A stretch of DNA of 64,000 bases. It comes from ZC4RG35 sp036375695 (lineage in GTDB: Bacteria > Actinomycetota > Acidimicrobiia > Spongiisociales > ZC4RG35). Of this stretch, positions 43,137 to 51,861 are shown one piece after another. Position 1 is the first letter of the stretch. Each line of letters starts with the position of its first letter. A model generated the notes under the pieces. That model worked only from the letters and a program-made list of their open reading frames with translations, made no database searches and was not told where the DNA came from. Location: assembly GCA_036375695.1 (NCBI GenBank), contig DASVBU010000040.1, positions 49,224 to 113,223 on the forward strand. The letters run 5' to 3'. The position numbers and the translations under genes were made by a program.

Positions 43137-43790
43137 ATGAACTGGGGTCGCGTCTTCTTCGGCGGGGTCGTCCTGAGCATCGGGATCATCCTGCTCCTCG
43201 GCAATGCAGAACTGATCGACACCGGATACGCCTTCAGCATCTGGTGGACGTTCGTGATCATGTTCGCCGGAGTGCTGTCGTTCCTCGCCAACCCGCGTCA
43301 CTGGGTCGTGGCGGCGATCCTGGTCGTGATCGGAATCGTCTTCCTGCTCGCCAGGCTGGACCTGATCGACGCCATCGACCTGATCTTCCCGGCGATCCTC
43401 ATCGTGATCGGGATCTTCGTCCTGGTGGGTCGCGGACTCGGCGGGAAGGAAGTCGCGGCCGACGAGGTGAACAGCTTCAACGTCTTCTCCGGCAGCGAAC
43501 TGACCTCGGTCTCCCCGTCCTTCAAGGGTGGGAGCGTGACAGCGGTGTTCGGTGGTGCGGACATCGACCTGCGACAGGCCGGGCTGGCACCGGGCGCCAG
43601 ACTCGACATCTTCGTCGCCTTCGGGGGCGTGGAGCTCAAGGTGCCGTCGAGCTGGCACGTGGTGGTCAAGGGCCTGCCCATCTTCGGCGGCTTCGAGAAC
43701 AAGGCCGCCTCGGCCCCGACCGAGGGGGCACCCCGACTCGAGGTCTCCGCCACCGCCCTCTTCGGCGGCGTGGAAATCAAGCGCGCCTAG
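43137..43790 (+). CDS. LiaF-like membrane protein
   Basis: A 217-residue protein. Four helices fill residues 5-100 (VFFGGVVLSIGIILLLGNAE, WWTFVIMFAGVLSFLA, VVAAILVVIGIVFLLA, IFPAILIVIGIFVLVG). The C-terminus is a repetitive beta domain with FGGADIDLRQAG, FGGVELKVPSSWHVVVKG and FGGVEIKRA, as in LiaF/DUF2154 proteins that sense cell-envelope stress. No liaRS pair is adjacent. Its 5' region is the heptamer array. It shares a CTAG stop with mdh. Confidence 0.85.
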   Translation: MNWGRVFFGGVVLSIGIILLLGNAELIDTGYAFSIWWTFVIMFAGVLSFLANPRHWVVAAILVVIGIVFLLARLDLIDAIDLIFPAILIVIGIFVLVGRGLGGKEVAADEVNSFNVFSGSELTSVSPSFKGGSVTAVFGGADIDLRQAGLAPGARLDIFVAFGGVELKVPSSWHVVVKGLPIFGGFENKAASAPTEGAPRLEVSATALFGGVEIKRA

Positions 43791-44770
43791 ATCAGGCCCA
43801 GGTCGCGGACGGCGTCCCGCTCCTCTTCTAGCTCGGCGACGCTGGCGTCAATGCGCCCGCGGGAGAACTCGTCGATCTCGAGCCCCTGGACGATCTCCCA
43901 CTTCCCGTCGCGACACACGCACGGGAACGAGGAGACGAGGCCCTCCGGGACCCCGTAGGAACCGTCCGAGACCACGGCCATCGACACCCAGTCACCCTCC
44001 GGCGTGCCCCTGACCCAGTCGCGGACGTGGGAGATGGCGGCATTGGCGGCAGACGCGGCCGATGACGCGCCCCGCGCCTCGATGATCGCAGCCCCCCTCT
44101 TGGCGACGGTGGGGATGAACTCCTCCTCCACCCAGGCGCGATCGACGAGATCGAGGGCGCTCTTCCCGTCCACCTCGCAATGCACCAGGTCGGGATACTG
44201 GGTGGTGGAGTGGTTGCCCCAGATCGTCATCTTCTTGATGTCGGTCACCGGGCGGTCGAGCTTCGAAGCCAGCTGGCTGATCGCCCGGTTGTGGTCGAGC
44301 CGGGTCATGGCGGTGAAGTTGGCCGGGTCCCGGCCCGCTGCGTTGTTGACCGCGATCAGGGCGTTGGTGTTGGCGGGATTCCCCACCACCAGGACCTTGC
44401 AATCCTGCTTCGCCGCGGAGGCGATGGCCCGTCCCTGGCTGGTGAAGATGGCGCCGTTGGCGCTGAGCAGATCGGAGCGCTCCATGCCCGCCTTGCGGGG
44501 CATGGCGCCCACCAGCATTGCCACGTCGGCGTCGGCGAAGGCCTCCTCGGGATCGGCGGTGAGGACCATGCCGGCCAACAGCGGGAAGGCGCAGTCCTCC
44601 AGCTCCATGGCCACGCCCTGAAGGGCCCCCAGGGCGGGCTCGATCTCGAGCATCTGGAGGACGACGGGTGTGTCCGGACCAAGCATCTCGCCGGCCGCTA
44701 TCCGGAAGAGGAGTGAATAGCCGATCTGGCCCGCGGCGCCGGTGACCGCGACTCTCATGGGTGCGTTCAT
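43787..44770 (-). CDS. mdh: Malate dehydrogenase
   Basis: A 327-residue NAD-dependent enzyme of the TCA cycle. Cofactor motif VAVTGAAGQIGYSLLFRIA, LVGAMPRKAGMERSDLL with the mobile-loop arginines, GNPANTNALIA, and TRLDHNRAISQLA plus IWGNHSTTQYPD with the catalytic Asp/His. ATG 44770 is preferred to ATG 44758 because a TACGCT hexamer lies 7 nt upstream of it. The following 44771-44927 stretch holds nothing further that I can support. Confidence 0.97.
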   Translation of the reverse strand: MNAPMRVAVTGAAGQIGYSLLFRIAAGEMLGPDTPVVLQMLEIEPALGALQGVAMELEDCAFPLLAGMVLTADPEEAFADADVAMLVGAMPRKAGMERSDLLSANGAIFTSQGRAIASAAKQDCKVLVVGNPANTNALIAVNNAAGRDPANFTAMTRLDHNRAISQLASKLDRPVTDIKKMTIWGNHSTTQYPDLVHCEVDGKSALDLVDRAWVEEEFIPTVAKRGAAIIEARGASSAASAANAAISHVRDWVRGTPEGDWVSMAVVSDGSYGVPEGLVSSFPCVCRDGKWEIVQGLEIDEFSRGRIDASVAELEEERDAVRDLGLI

Positions 44771-44777
44771 GGGGCCG

Positions 44778-44783
44778 AGCGTA
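44778..44783 (-). promoter_or_regulatory. -10 hexamer of mdh
   Basis: TACGCT on the minus strand, 7 nt before ATG 44770; it decides between the two candidate ATGs. Confidence 0.5.
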
Positions 44784-44927
44784 CTGCCCGGAACGATCGT
44801 GGATTTCGCACCATCCGCCGATGCCAGTGCCGTTGCAGGCCGTGGTCAGGCGAGCCCTCGCCGATCGGCTCATGCTCGTGTCGACTTCGCTGATCTTCCT
44901 CCTCGCCGCGACGGAAGACTGCACTAG

Positions 44928-46130
44928 CTACATGTGGGCGATGACCGCGTCGCCGAACTCGGAGGTCTTGACCTCGGTGGCGCCCTCCATGAGCCGGGCG
45001 AAGTCGTAGGTCACCGTCCGGTCGGCGATGGCGCCCTCCAACCCCTTGACGATGAGGTCGGCGGCCTCACGCCAGCCCAGGTAGCGGAACATCATCTCGC
45101 CCGAGAGGATCACCGAGCCGGGGTTGACCTTGTCCTGACCGGCGTATTTGGGGGCGGTCCCGTGGGTCGCCTCGAAGATGGCGACACCGGTGTCGTAGTT
45201 GATGTTCCCGCCGGGGGCGATGCCGATGCCACCCACTTGTGCCGCCAGAGCGTCGGAGAGGTAGTCGCCGTTGAGGTTGGGTGTGGCGATGACGTCGTAG
45301 TTGTCCGGGCGGGTGAGGATCTGTTGCAGCATGGCGTCGGCGATCACGTCCTGCACCAGCAGCCTGTCCCCCGGGTCGCCACCGCAATCGTCCCAGGAGA
45401 CCGCGACGTCGTCGAACTCCTCCTTGACCAACTCGTAACCCCAGGTGCGGAAGGCGCCTTCGGTGAACTTCATGATGTTGCCCTTGTGCACCAGTGTCAC
45501 AGAGCGACGACCGTTCTCCAGGGCATAGCGGATCGCGGCACGGATGAGTCGCTTGGAGCCCGTCTCCGAGATGGGCTTGATGCCGACGCCGGAGTCGGGA
45601 CGGATCTCCCACCCGTACGCGGAACGCAGGTGCTCGATGAGCCGGCGTGCGTCGTCCGAGCCCGCCTGGACCTCGAGACCGGCGTAGACGTCCTCGGTGT
45701 TCTCCCGAAAGATCACCATGTCGACCTTCTGCGGCTCCTTGACCGGTGAGGGCACACCGGTGAACCAGCGGACCGGGCGAACGCAGGCGTAGAGGTCGAG
45801 GATCTGACGGAGCGCCACGTTGAGGGAGCGGATCCCGCCACCGACCGGGGTGGTCAGCGGGCCCTTGATCCCGACGAGGTATCTCGAGAAGGCCGCCACG
45901 GTGTCGTCCGGGAGCCAGTAGCCGGTGAGGTTGTTCGCCTTCTCACCGGCGAGGACCTCCTCCCAGGCGACCTTTCGCTCGCCGCCGTAGGCCTTCTCGA
46001 CGGCGGAATCGAAGACCCGCACCGAGGCCGCCCAGATGTCCGGACCGGTGCCATCGCCTTCGATGAAGGGGATCACAGGGTCGTCGGGGACGTTGAGCCC
46101 CTCCGCACCCATGCTTATCGGTGTGCCCAT
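44928..46130 (-). CDS. icd: Isocitrate dehydrogenase, NADP-dependent
   Basis: A 400-residue homodimer-type enzyme making 2-oxoglutarate. Substrate loop RSLNVALRQILDLYACVRPV contains the phosphorylatable-serine position. Metal-binding aspartates are in the DVIADAMLQQIL segment. The NADP signature is ATHGTAPKYAGQDKVNPGS with Lys-Tyr where NAD enzymes have Asp-Ile. ATG 46130 has an AGGAG about 10 nt upstream. Confidence 0.96.
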   Translation of the reverse strand: MGTPISMGAEGLNVPDDPVIPFIEGDGTGPDIWAASVRVFDSAVEKAYGGERKVAWEEVLAGEKANNLTGYWLPDDTVAAFSRYLVGIKGPLTTPVGGGIRSLNVALRQILDLYACVRPVRWFTGVPSPVKEPQKVDMVIFRENTEDVYAGLEVQAGSDDARRLIEHLRSAYGWEIRPDSGVGIKPISETGSKRLIRAAIRYALENGRRSVTLVHKGNIMKFTEGAFRTWGYELVKEEFDDVAVSWDDCGGDPGDRLLVQDVIADAMLQQILTRPDNYDVIATPNLNGDYLSDALAAQVGGIGIAPGGNINYDTGVAIFEATHGTAPKYAGQDKVNPGSVILSGEMMFRYLGWREAADLIVKGLEGAIADRTVTYDFARLMEGATEVKTSEFGDAVIAHM

Positions 46131-46185
46131 GACAGAGAACTCCTAGAGATCAGGGAAGCACGGATGGTACCCGGCGCCAGGGGGC

Positions 46186-47031
46186 TCAGACCCGTCGGGC
46201 CCGTGCCGCGGTCAGGGTGTTGACCAGGAGCATTGCCCGGGTCATCGGGCCGACCCCGCCGGGCACGGGGGTGATGGCCCCGGCGACCTCCACGACCGAG
46301 TCGAAGTCGACGTCGCCCTTCAGCCCGTCGCCGACCCGGTTGACCCCGACGTCGATCACGGTGGCGCCCGGTTTGACGTGCTCGGCCCGGATCAGGCCGG
46401 GTGAGCCCGCCGCGGCCACGAGGATGTCGGCCTCCAGGGTCACGGGCGCCAGATCACCCGACCGCGAGTGCGCCACGGTGACGGTGGCGTCGACGCCCTT
46501 CTCGGAGAGGATGAGGCCGAGCGGGCGACCGACCAGGAAGGATCGCCCCACGATCACTGCCCGCCTGCCGGCTATGGGGATCCCGTAGTGCTCCAGGATG
46601 CGGACGACACCACTGGGCGTGCATGGCCGCAGGCCCTGCCGACCGAGCACGAGCAGCCCCAGGTTGAACGGGTGGAGCCCGTCGACGTCCTTCGCCGGCG
46701 AGATGCGTTCCACCACTGCCTCCGAATCGAGGCCGTCGGGGAGCGGAAGTTGGACGAGGATGCCGTCGACCTGGGGATCGACGTTGAGGTCGTCGATCAG
46801 CGCCTCCAGCTCCGCCTGGGTGGTGGTCGCCGGCAACTCGTGATGGAACGAGGCGAACCCGACCTCCGCGGCGTCGCGACGCTTCCCCCTCACGTACACG
46901 TGCGAGGCCGGGTCGTCGCCGACGAGCACGGTGGCGAGACCCGGGGCGTAGTCGAGCCTGGCGACGGCGTCGGCCACCTCGGCCCGAACCCTGGCCGCCA
47001 CCTCCTTGCCATCGAGGATCTGCGCGGCCAT
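46186..47031 (-). CDS. folD: Methylenetetrahydrofolate dehydrogenase/cyclohydrolase
   Basis: A 281-residue bifunctional enzyme that makes 10-formyl-THF. The active-site YxxxK is YVRGKRRDA; other marks are DGILVQLPLPDGLD, PCTPSGVVRILEHYGI, GRSFLVGRPLGLIL and TPVPGGVGPMTRAMLL. It starts within the purH stop (TGATG), so purN-purH-folD form one operon in which FolD supplies the formyl donor used by both Pur enzymes. Confidence 0.96.
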   Translation of the reverse strand: MAAQILDGKEVAARVRAEVADAVARLDYAPGLATVLVGDDPASHVYVRGKRRDAAEVGFASFHHELPATTTQAELEALIDDLNVDPQVDGILVQLPLPDGLDSEAVVERISPAKDVDGLHPFNLGLLVLGRQGLRPCTPSGVVRILEHYGIPIAGRRAVIVGRSFLVGRPLGLILSEKGVDATVTVAHSRSGDLAPVTLEADILVAAAGSPGLIRAEHVKPGATVIDVGVNRVGDGLKGDVDFDSVVEVAGAITPVPGGVGPMTRAMLLVNTLTAARARRV

Positions 47032-48506
47032 CAGTGCTTGAAGTGCCTCTCTGCGGCCAGGATCAGGGTGATCCCGTGCTCCTCGGCCGCCGCGATCACT
47101 TCGGCGTCGTTGCGGGAGCCACCGGGCGCCACGACCGCGGTGACGCCGGCGGCGGCCAGGGTGTCGATGCCATCCCGAAACGGGAAGAACCCGTCGGAGG
47201 CGGCGACCCCGCCTCGTGCCCTGTCTCCCGCCTTGGCGAGGGCCCGCTCGGCGGCGCCGACTCTGGACTGGTCTCCTGCGCCGATCCCCACTGCCTGGAG
47301 GCCCTGGCACAGCACCACCGCGTTGGAGCGGGCATGGGCGGCGAGGGTCCAGGCGAAGTCGAGGGCCTCCCGCAGCTCGTCCGACGGCTCCTCGCCCGTC
47401 GCCACTTCCCACCCAACCTCCCCGATCCGGTCCGGGGTCTGGACGAGGAAGCCCTCCTCGATGCGTCGGAAGTCGCCGGCGGGGCTCGGCGCCGGAGCCA
47501 CCATGACCCTCAACCTGGGCTTGCCGGCGAGGATCGATCCGGCCTCCTCGGTCACCGACGAGGCCACCAGCACTTCGATGAATCGGTCGGCAATGTCCTC
47601 GGCGGTGTCGGCGTCGACCTCTCCGGCGACGCCGATCACCCCGCCGAATGCGGCGAGCGAATCACCCTCCCAGGCGAGACGGAGCGACTCCTGCACCGTG
47701 TCGGCCCGGGCAGCCCCGCATGCGACGGTGTGCTTGATGATGGCGACGGATCCCTGGCCCAGGTCGTTGGCGAGACGCCATGCCGCCTCGGCGTCGGCAT
47801 AGTTGTTGAACGACATCTCCTTGCCCTGGAGGAGCGTGGCCCGCATCCACCACGGCTGCTTCCCGTCCTCCACGTAGAGCAGGCCGTCCTGGTGAGGGTT
47901 CTCCCCGTAACGGAGGGAGGACACCCGACGCAACGGGACCACCAGGTCGTCACCGAGCCAGCCGGCCACCGCGCCGTCGTAGGCGGCCGTGGTGAAGAAG
48001 GCCTCGGCGGCGAGCCTACGACGCATCTCGTCGTCGACACCACCGGCCTCGATGGCGGCAGCCACCTCCTCGTACTGCCGGGGTGACACCACCACGGCCA
48101 CCCTGGCGTGGTTCTTCGCCGCGGCTCGCACCATCGAGGGCCCCCCGATGTCGATCATCTCCACCAGTTCCTCGTCGGTGCCGCCGTCGGCGAGTGTCCG
48201 GGCGAAGGGGTAGAGGTTGCACACCACCAGGTCGAAGCGCCGGGCCGACACCCTCTCGAGATCGGCGTCGTCCTCGGGCCCCCGGGCGAGGATCCCGGCG
48301 TGTATCGCCGGGTGGAGGGTCTTGACCCGTCCGCCGAGGACCTCGGGTGACCCTGTGACGGCGGACACCTCGGTGACCGGAATGCGGGCGTCCCGCAGTG
48401 TCGACGCCGTGCCGCCGGAGGACACGATCTCGCAACCGGCGGCGACGAGGCGACGGGCGAAGTCGACGAGACCGGTCTTGTCGTGGACCGATATGAGGGC
48501 CCTCAC
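47031..48506 (-). CDS. purH: Bifunctional AICAR transformylase/IMP cyclohydrolase
   Basis: A 491-residue enzyme for the last two steps of IMP synthesis. The N-terminal cyclohydrolase domain (1-190) has ALISVHDKTGL, SSGGTASTLRDA and GGRVKTLHPAIHAGIL. The transformylase domain has SLRYGENPHQDG and IKHTVACGAA, where Lys-His is kept but the usual NPCG is changed, and SNAVVLCQGLQAVGIGAGDQ. Its start overlaps the purN stop by 4 bp. Confidence 0.96.
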   Translation of the reverse strand: MRALISVHDKTGLVDFARRLVAAGCEIVSSGGTASTLRDARIPVTEVSAVTGSPEVLGGRVKTLHPAIHAGILARGPEDDADLERVSARRFDLVVCNLYPFARTLADGGTDEELVEMIDIGGPSMVRAAAKNHARVAVVVSPRQYEEVAAAIEAGGVDDEMRRRLAAEAFFTTAAYDGAVAGWLGDDLVVPLRRVSSLRYGENPHQDGLLYVEDGKQPWWMRATLLQGKEMSFNNYADAEAAWRLANDLGQGSVAIIKHTVACGAARADTVQESLRLAWEGDSLAAFGGVIGVAGEVDADTAEDIADRFIEVLVASSVTEEAGSILAGKPRLRVMVAPAPSPAGDFRRIEEGFLVQTPDRIGEVGWEVATGEEPSDELREALDFAWTLAAHARSNAVVLCQGLQAVGIGAGDQSRVGAAERALAKAGDRARGGVAASDGFFPFRDGIDTLAAAGVTAVVAPGGSRNDAEVIAAAEEHGITLILAAERHFKH

Positions 48507-49099
48507 GCCTCCATCACCACCCGGTCACCTTCCAGACGCAGCCTGCCCGAGACGAAGGCGGCGACCACCTCGGGGTAGATGCGGTGCTCCACGGTCTTGA
48601 TCCTCCGGTGGAGGGTCTCGGGATCATCGCCGGGAAGCACCGGGACGTCGACCTGGCGGACGATCGGGCCATGGTCCACCTCCTCGTCGACGAAATGGAC
48701 GGTCACGCCGGTCACGTCGACTCCGGCCTCCAGGGCGGCCTCCACGGCCCGGGCCCCGGGGAACAGAGGGAGCAACGAGGGGTGGATGTTGAGGATGCGG
48801 CCCGGGAAGCGCTCGACGAACTCGGGGGCGAGGATGCGCATGAAGCCTGCCAGCACCACGCCCTTGGCCCCCGCCTCCTCGATGGCGTCGGCCACTGCCA
48901 ATGAGAAAGAGCGGCGGTCGGGGAAGCCGCCGAAGGGGACGATCCTCGCCGGGATCCCTGCCCGGCCGGCCAGATCGAGGGCACCGGCGCCCGCACGGTC
49001 GGAGACCACCACACGGATATGGTCCCGCACCTCGGGAGACTCCAGTAGCGCCGCGAGGTTGGTGCCCGTTCCCGATGCGAGCACTGCGATGTCGATCAT
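48503..49099 (-). CDS. purN: Phosphoribosylglycinamide formyltransferase
   Basis: A 198-residue enzyme that formylates GAR with 10-formyl-THF. It has IAVLASGTGTNLAALLE, AGFMRILAPEFVERFPGRIL, NIHPSLLPLFPG with the catalytic Asn-His, and VTVHFVDEEVDHGPI with the catalytic Asp. A GGAGG site lies 2-3 nt before the ATG, closer than ideal, and a TACACT hexamer about 30 nt upstream. First gene of purN-purH-folD. Confidence 0.95.
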   Translation of the reverse strand: MIDIAVLASGTGTNLAALLESPEVRDHIRVVVSDRAGAGALDLAGRAGIPARIVPFGGFPDRRSFSLAVADAIEEAGAKGVVLAGFMRILAPEFVERFPGRILNIHPSLLPLFPGARAVEAALEAGVDVTGVTVHFVDEEVDHGPIVRQVDVPVLPGDDPETLHRRIKTVEHRIYPEVVAAFVSGRLRLEGDRVVMEA

Positions 49100-49193
49100 G
49101 CCTCCGGGGGTGGCGGTCCTGCGGCCGAGTGTAGAGGGGACGTGGGGTGCCAGATTCCATCTGTCGGGAACCGTTCGCCACCCTTTGCACATC

Positions 49194-49199
49194 TACTCT
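49194..49199 (+). promoter_or_regulatory. -10 hexamer for the gene at 49206
   Basis: TACTCT, 6 nt before GTG 49206. Confidence 0.4.
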
Positions 49200-49205
49200 C
49201 ATGAC

Positions 49206-49643
49206 GTGCGCGATCCGACAACGCCCCGCATCCCCCAATGGGCGATCCCCGCGGGGCTAGCCGCCCTGATCGTCATCCTGGGGGCGGTCGCACTCATCCG
49301 GGGCAGTGCCTCTGCCGACCCCACCACACCCGAGGGCGCCCTCCGGCTGTATCTGGAGGGCATCGCCGAAGCCGACTGGGAGAAGGCCTACCGGTTCCTC
49401 GATCCCGATGACTTCCCCGGATGCGAGGCGTCCGACATCGCCAACGCCGGCTTCGTCGACCCCTTCACCGCCCTGCACCGCTCCACACGGCTCAACGACG
49501 GCTCGGCCGTGATCCGGATGGACCTGCGTATCGGTGAGGGGCTCTTCGCCTGGACGAATCAGGTCGATTTCCAGATGGTGGAGCGAGACGGCTTCTGGTA
49601 CGTGCGCGGTGACCCGTGGCCGCATTTCCGGTGGAACTGCTGA
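49206..49643 (+). CDS. Membrane-anchored uncharacterised protein
   Basis: A 145-residue protein with one N-terminal helix (WAIPAGLAALIVILGAVALI) and an outer domain of about 105 residues. TTPEGALRLYLEGIAEADWE resembles the start of NTF2-like lumazine-binding domains of actinobacterial exported proteins. Two cysteines occur, one at the extreme C-terminus. It lies 9 bp upstream of the membrane-protein gene at 49653, probably in one unit. Confidence 0.7.
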   Translation: MRDPTTPRIPQWAIPAGLAALIVILGAVALIRGSASADPTTPEGALRLYLEGIAEADWEKAYRFLDPDDFPGCEASDIANAGFVDPFTALHRSTRLNDGSAVIRMDLRIGEGLFAWTNQVDFQMVERDGFWYVRGDPWPHFRWNC

Positions 49644-49652
49644 GGGGGAACG

Positions 49653-51284
49653 ATGGCAAGCATCACATTCATCGCCCTGCTGCTCATGGTCCTCGTCGCC
49701 GTCGTCGTGATCGGCGCGGCGGCGGTGATCCGACGGAGCAGGCCCGAGCACAAGCGGGACGATGTCGCCGTCGGGGCGGACGTGGTCACGTACCTGATCC
49801 TGGCCGCGGCGGTGATGGTTCTCGGGTTCTCGGTGTCTTCACTCGCCAGGACTGCCTTCCCGGGTGGCCCGTTCGTCTTCGACCCGGAGACGCGGGTGGC
49901 CACGGCCCTGGCCTCGATCGCGGTGTCGCTACCGGTCTCCGTGATCCTCTGGATCCGTCAACGCGGGCGCCGCCTGGAGGGTGGTGGCATCGGTGGCTGG
50001 ACCATCTACCTGGCACTGATCGAAGTCGCCTTCACCACGTCGCTCTTGGTGGCCTGGCACCAGCTCCTCGAGGGTCTCTTCACCGGCACCGGCGACTTCT
50101 TCCTGTCCGACCTGATCGTCTACCTGGCCGTGTTCGGTTTCCACGAGTACGCAGTGCGGGACACTCCGCTGCCCAAGACCGCCCACGAGATCCCGCTCAC
50201 GTTGGGCGCACTCATCGGGTTCGTGCCCCTGGTTTGGGGCGTCGGGGGGATCATCTTCGAGGGTCTGTCCGCCATCTACGAGGGACTGGCCAACGTGCCC
50301 TACTTCGGGCCCGGCCCCCTGGAGTCGATCGCCATGCTGCTCACGGGCCTGCCCGTCTGGGCCTACCGGTGGTTCCATCGATGGGCAGGCGGACCCGGGC
50401 CGGCGCGGCGGGCGTGGGCGATCGTGGTTGCCGTCGGCTCGATGACGGCCATCCTCGGCGCCGGGGCCCTGACACTCACCAATGTGCTCACCTATCTGGT
50501 GGACCGGCCAGACGCAGGGGCTGCCAGACACTTCGATTTCCTTCCCGCCGCCCTCACCGTGGCCATCGTCGGGTACGCCGCCTGGCAGCACCATCGCAGC
50601 ATCCTGGGACGGGAGCGAACCGACTCGGTCCGGTTCTACGAGTACCTGCTCGCCGCCATCGGGATGTTGGGCCTCGTCTCCATGTCGAGCCTGTTGGTGA
50701 CCGCGGTGTTCACCGATGGCTTGTTCGCCTCCAATGTCAACCTCGTCTTCCTGTCGGTGGTTGGCGGCCTGACCGCCCTGGGCCTGTGGCACCGGTACTG
50801 GGGCCGGGGGCAGGATGCGCCCCGGAGTGAGGAGGCCGCCTCCACCGCACGCCGCCTCTACCTGCTGGTGTTGGGGGTGATCACGGCGGTCACGTCGGCG
50901 ATCGCCCTGATCTCGTTCCTGGTCATGGTGTTCCGGGCGGCGCTGGGCGTCGACGGACTGTCCGACGCGGCCGCTCCGGTGGCCTCTCTCTTCGTCACCT
51001 CCGGCTTGGCCGCCTGGCATCTGCTCCGCGCCTACAGCGCCGACAGGGCGATGTTCGACGAGGGCGTGGAGATCGAGCCGTTCGACGTGATCCTGATCAC
51101 GTCGCACCCGGGAAGGATCGCCAACCTCTTCCCGCGTCAGGCCAAGCTGCGTGTGATGTACCGCGACGACGCCCACGGTGCCATCGACGATGAGATGGCC
51201 GACCAGATCGTGGCCGCCGTGCACAACCGGTCGGCGGTGGTTTGGGTCGACGACACCGGGTTCCGGGTAGCCCACCTCCGCTGA
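49653..51284 (+). CDS. Multi-pass membrane protein (DUF5671-like)
   Basis: A 543-residue protein with about 12 hydrophobic segments. The pattern YLILAAAVMVLGFSVSSLAR followed by more four-helix blocks resembles tandem DUF5671 domains, a family of unknown function. The last 80 residues are soluble (PFDVILITSHPGRIANLFPR, then AVHNRSAVVWVDDTGFRVAH). A GGGGGA stretch precedes the ATG. No enzyme motif is apparent. Confidence 0.75.
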   Translation: MASITFIALLLMVLVAVVVIGAAAVIRRSRPEHKRDDVAVGADVVTYLILAAAVMVLGFSVSSLARTAFPGGPFVFDPETRVATALASIAVSLPVSVILWIRQRGRRLEGGGIGGWTIYLALIEVAFTTSLLVAWHQLLEGLFTGTGDFFLSDLIVYLAVFGFHEYAVRDTPLPKTAHEIPLTLGALIGFVPLVWGVGGIIFEGLSAIYEGLANVPYFGPGPLESIAMLLTGLPVWAYRWFHRWAGGPGPARRAWAIVVAVGSMTAILGAGALTLTNVLTYLVDRPDAGAARHFDFLPAALTVAIVGYAAWQHHRSILGRERTDSVRFYEYLLAAIGMLGLVSMSSLLVTAVFTDGLFASNVNLVFLSVVGGLTALGLWHRYWGRGQDAPRSEEAASTARRLYLLVLGVITAVTSAIALISFLVMVFRAALGVDGLSDAAAPVASLFVTSGLAAWHLLRAYSADRAMFDEGVEIEPFDVILITSHPGRIANLFPRQAKLRVMYRDDAHGAIDDEMADQIVAAVHNRSAVVWVDDTGFRVAHLR

Positions 51285-51294
51285 CGGGAGTGGC

Positions 51295-51861
51295 GTGCTC
51301 CTGAACCGCCTCGCCCACTGGGTCTTCCGGCGTCTCGGCTGGAAGTTCGAGGGCGGCCTCCCCGACGACCCCAAGATGATCGTCATAGGAGCGCCCCACA
51401 CGTCGAACTGGGACTTCCTCGTCTTCATGGCGGCCATGGGTGCGTTCGACATCCGTGCCCGGTACCTCGGCAAGCATTCGCTGTTCCGGTGGCCTCTGGG
51501 CTTCTTCTTCCGTGCGCTGGGCGGGATCCCGGTGGATCGCAGAAAGCCCGGAGGGGTCGTGGGACAGGTGGCAGAAGCGTTCGCCACCTCCGAGGAGATG
51601 ACCCTCGTCATCGCACCGGAGGGCACCCGGAGCCTGGCCCCGCGGTGGAAGTCCGGTTTCCTCGCCATGGCGCGGGCCGCCGACGTGCCGGTGGTCCCGG
51701 GCGTCCTCGACTGGGGCGGGAAGACGGTGACACTGGCGCCGCCGATCCGCATCGAGGACGACGTGGTCGCCTTCATGGAGCGCATCCGCCAGGCGTACGC
51801 CGGTGCTACGGGCAAGCGCCCGGAGCTCCAGGGACCGATCCGGGTGGTCGAGGAGGGCTAG
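51295..51861 (+). CDS. PlsC-like acyltransferase
   Basis: A 188-residue protein of the lysophosphatidate acyltransferase superfamily. The HxxxxD motif is PHTSNWDF, the glycerophosphate-binding motif is IAPEGTRSLAPRWKSGF, and GGIPVDRRKPGG is the third block. It probably transfers an acyl chain to lysophosphatidate or a related lipid. It is short for PlsC but complete in motifs. GTG start; shares a CTAG stop with dinB. Confidence 0.88.
   Translation: MLLNRLAHWVFRRLGWKFEGGLPDDPKMIVIGAPHTSNWDFLVFMAAMGAFDIRARYLGKHSLFRWPLGFFFRALGGIPVDRRKPGGVVGQVAEAFATSEEMTLVIAPEGTRSLAPRWKSGFLAMARAADVPVVPGVLDWGGKTVTLAPPIRIEDDVVAFMERIRQAYAGATGKRPELQGPIRVVEEG

Noticed and set aside
42940..43291. Repeated VLGTWYLV/TKYQVPSTKY-like peptides suggesting a repeat protein.
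   Set aside because: They are translations of the GTACCAA heptamer DNA repeats across a terminator; no ribosome site or conserved frame exists. The DNA repeat itself is reported.
49929..51815. A 628-codon frame antisense to the DUF5671-like and acyltransferase genes.
   Set aside because: No hydrophobic or catalytic pattern, and the plus-strand genes show clear membrane helices and HxxxxD/EGTR motifs.
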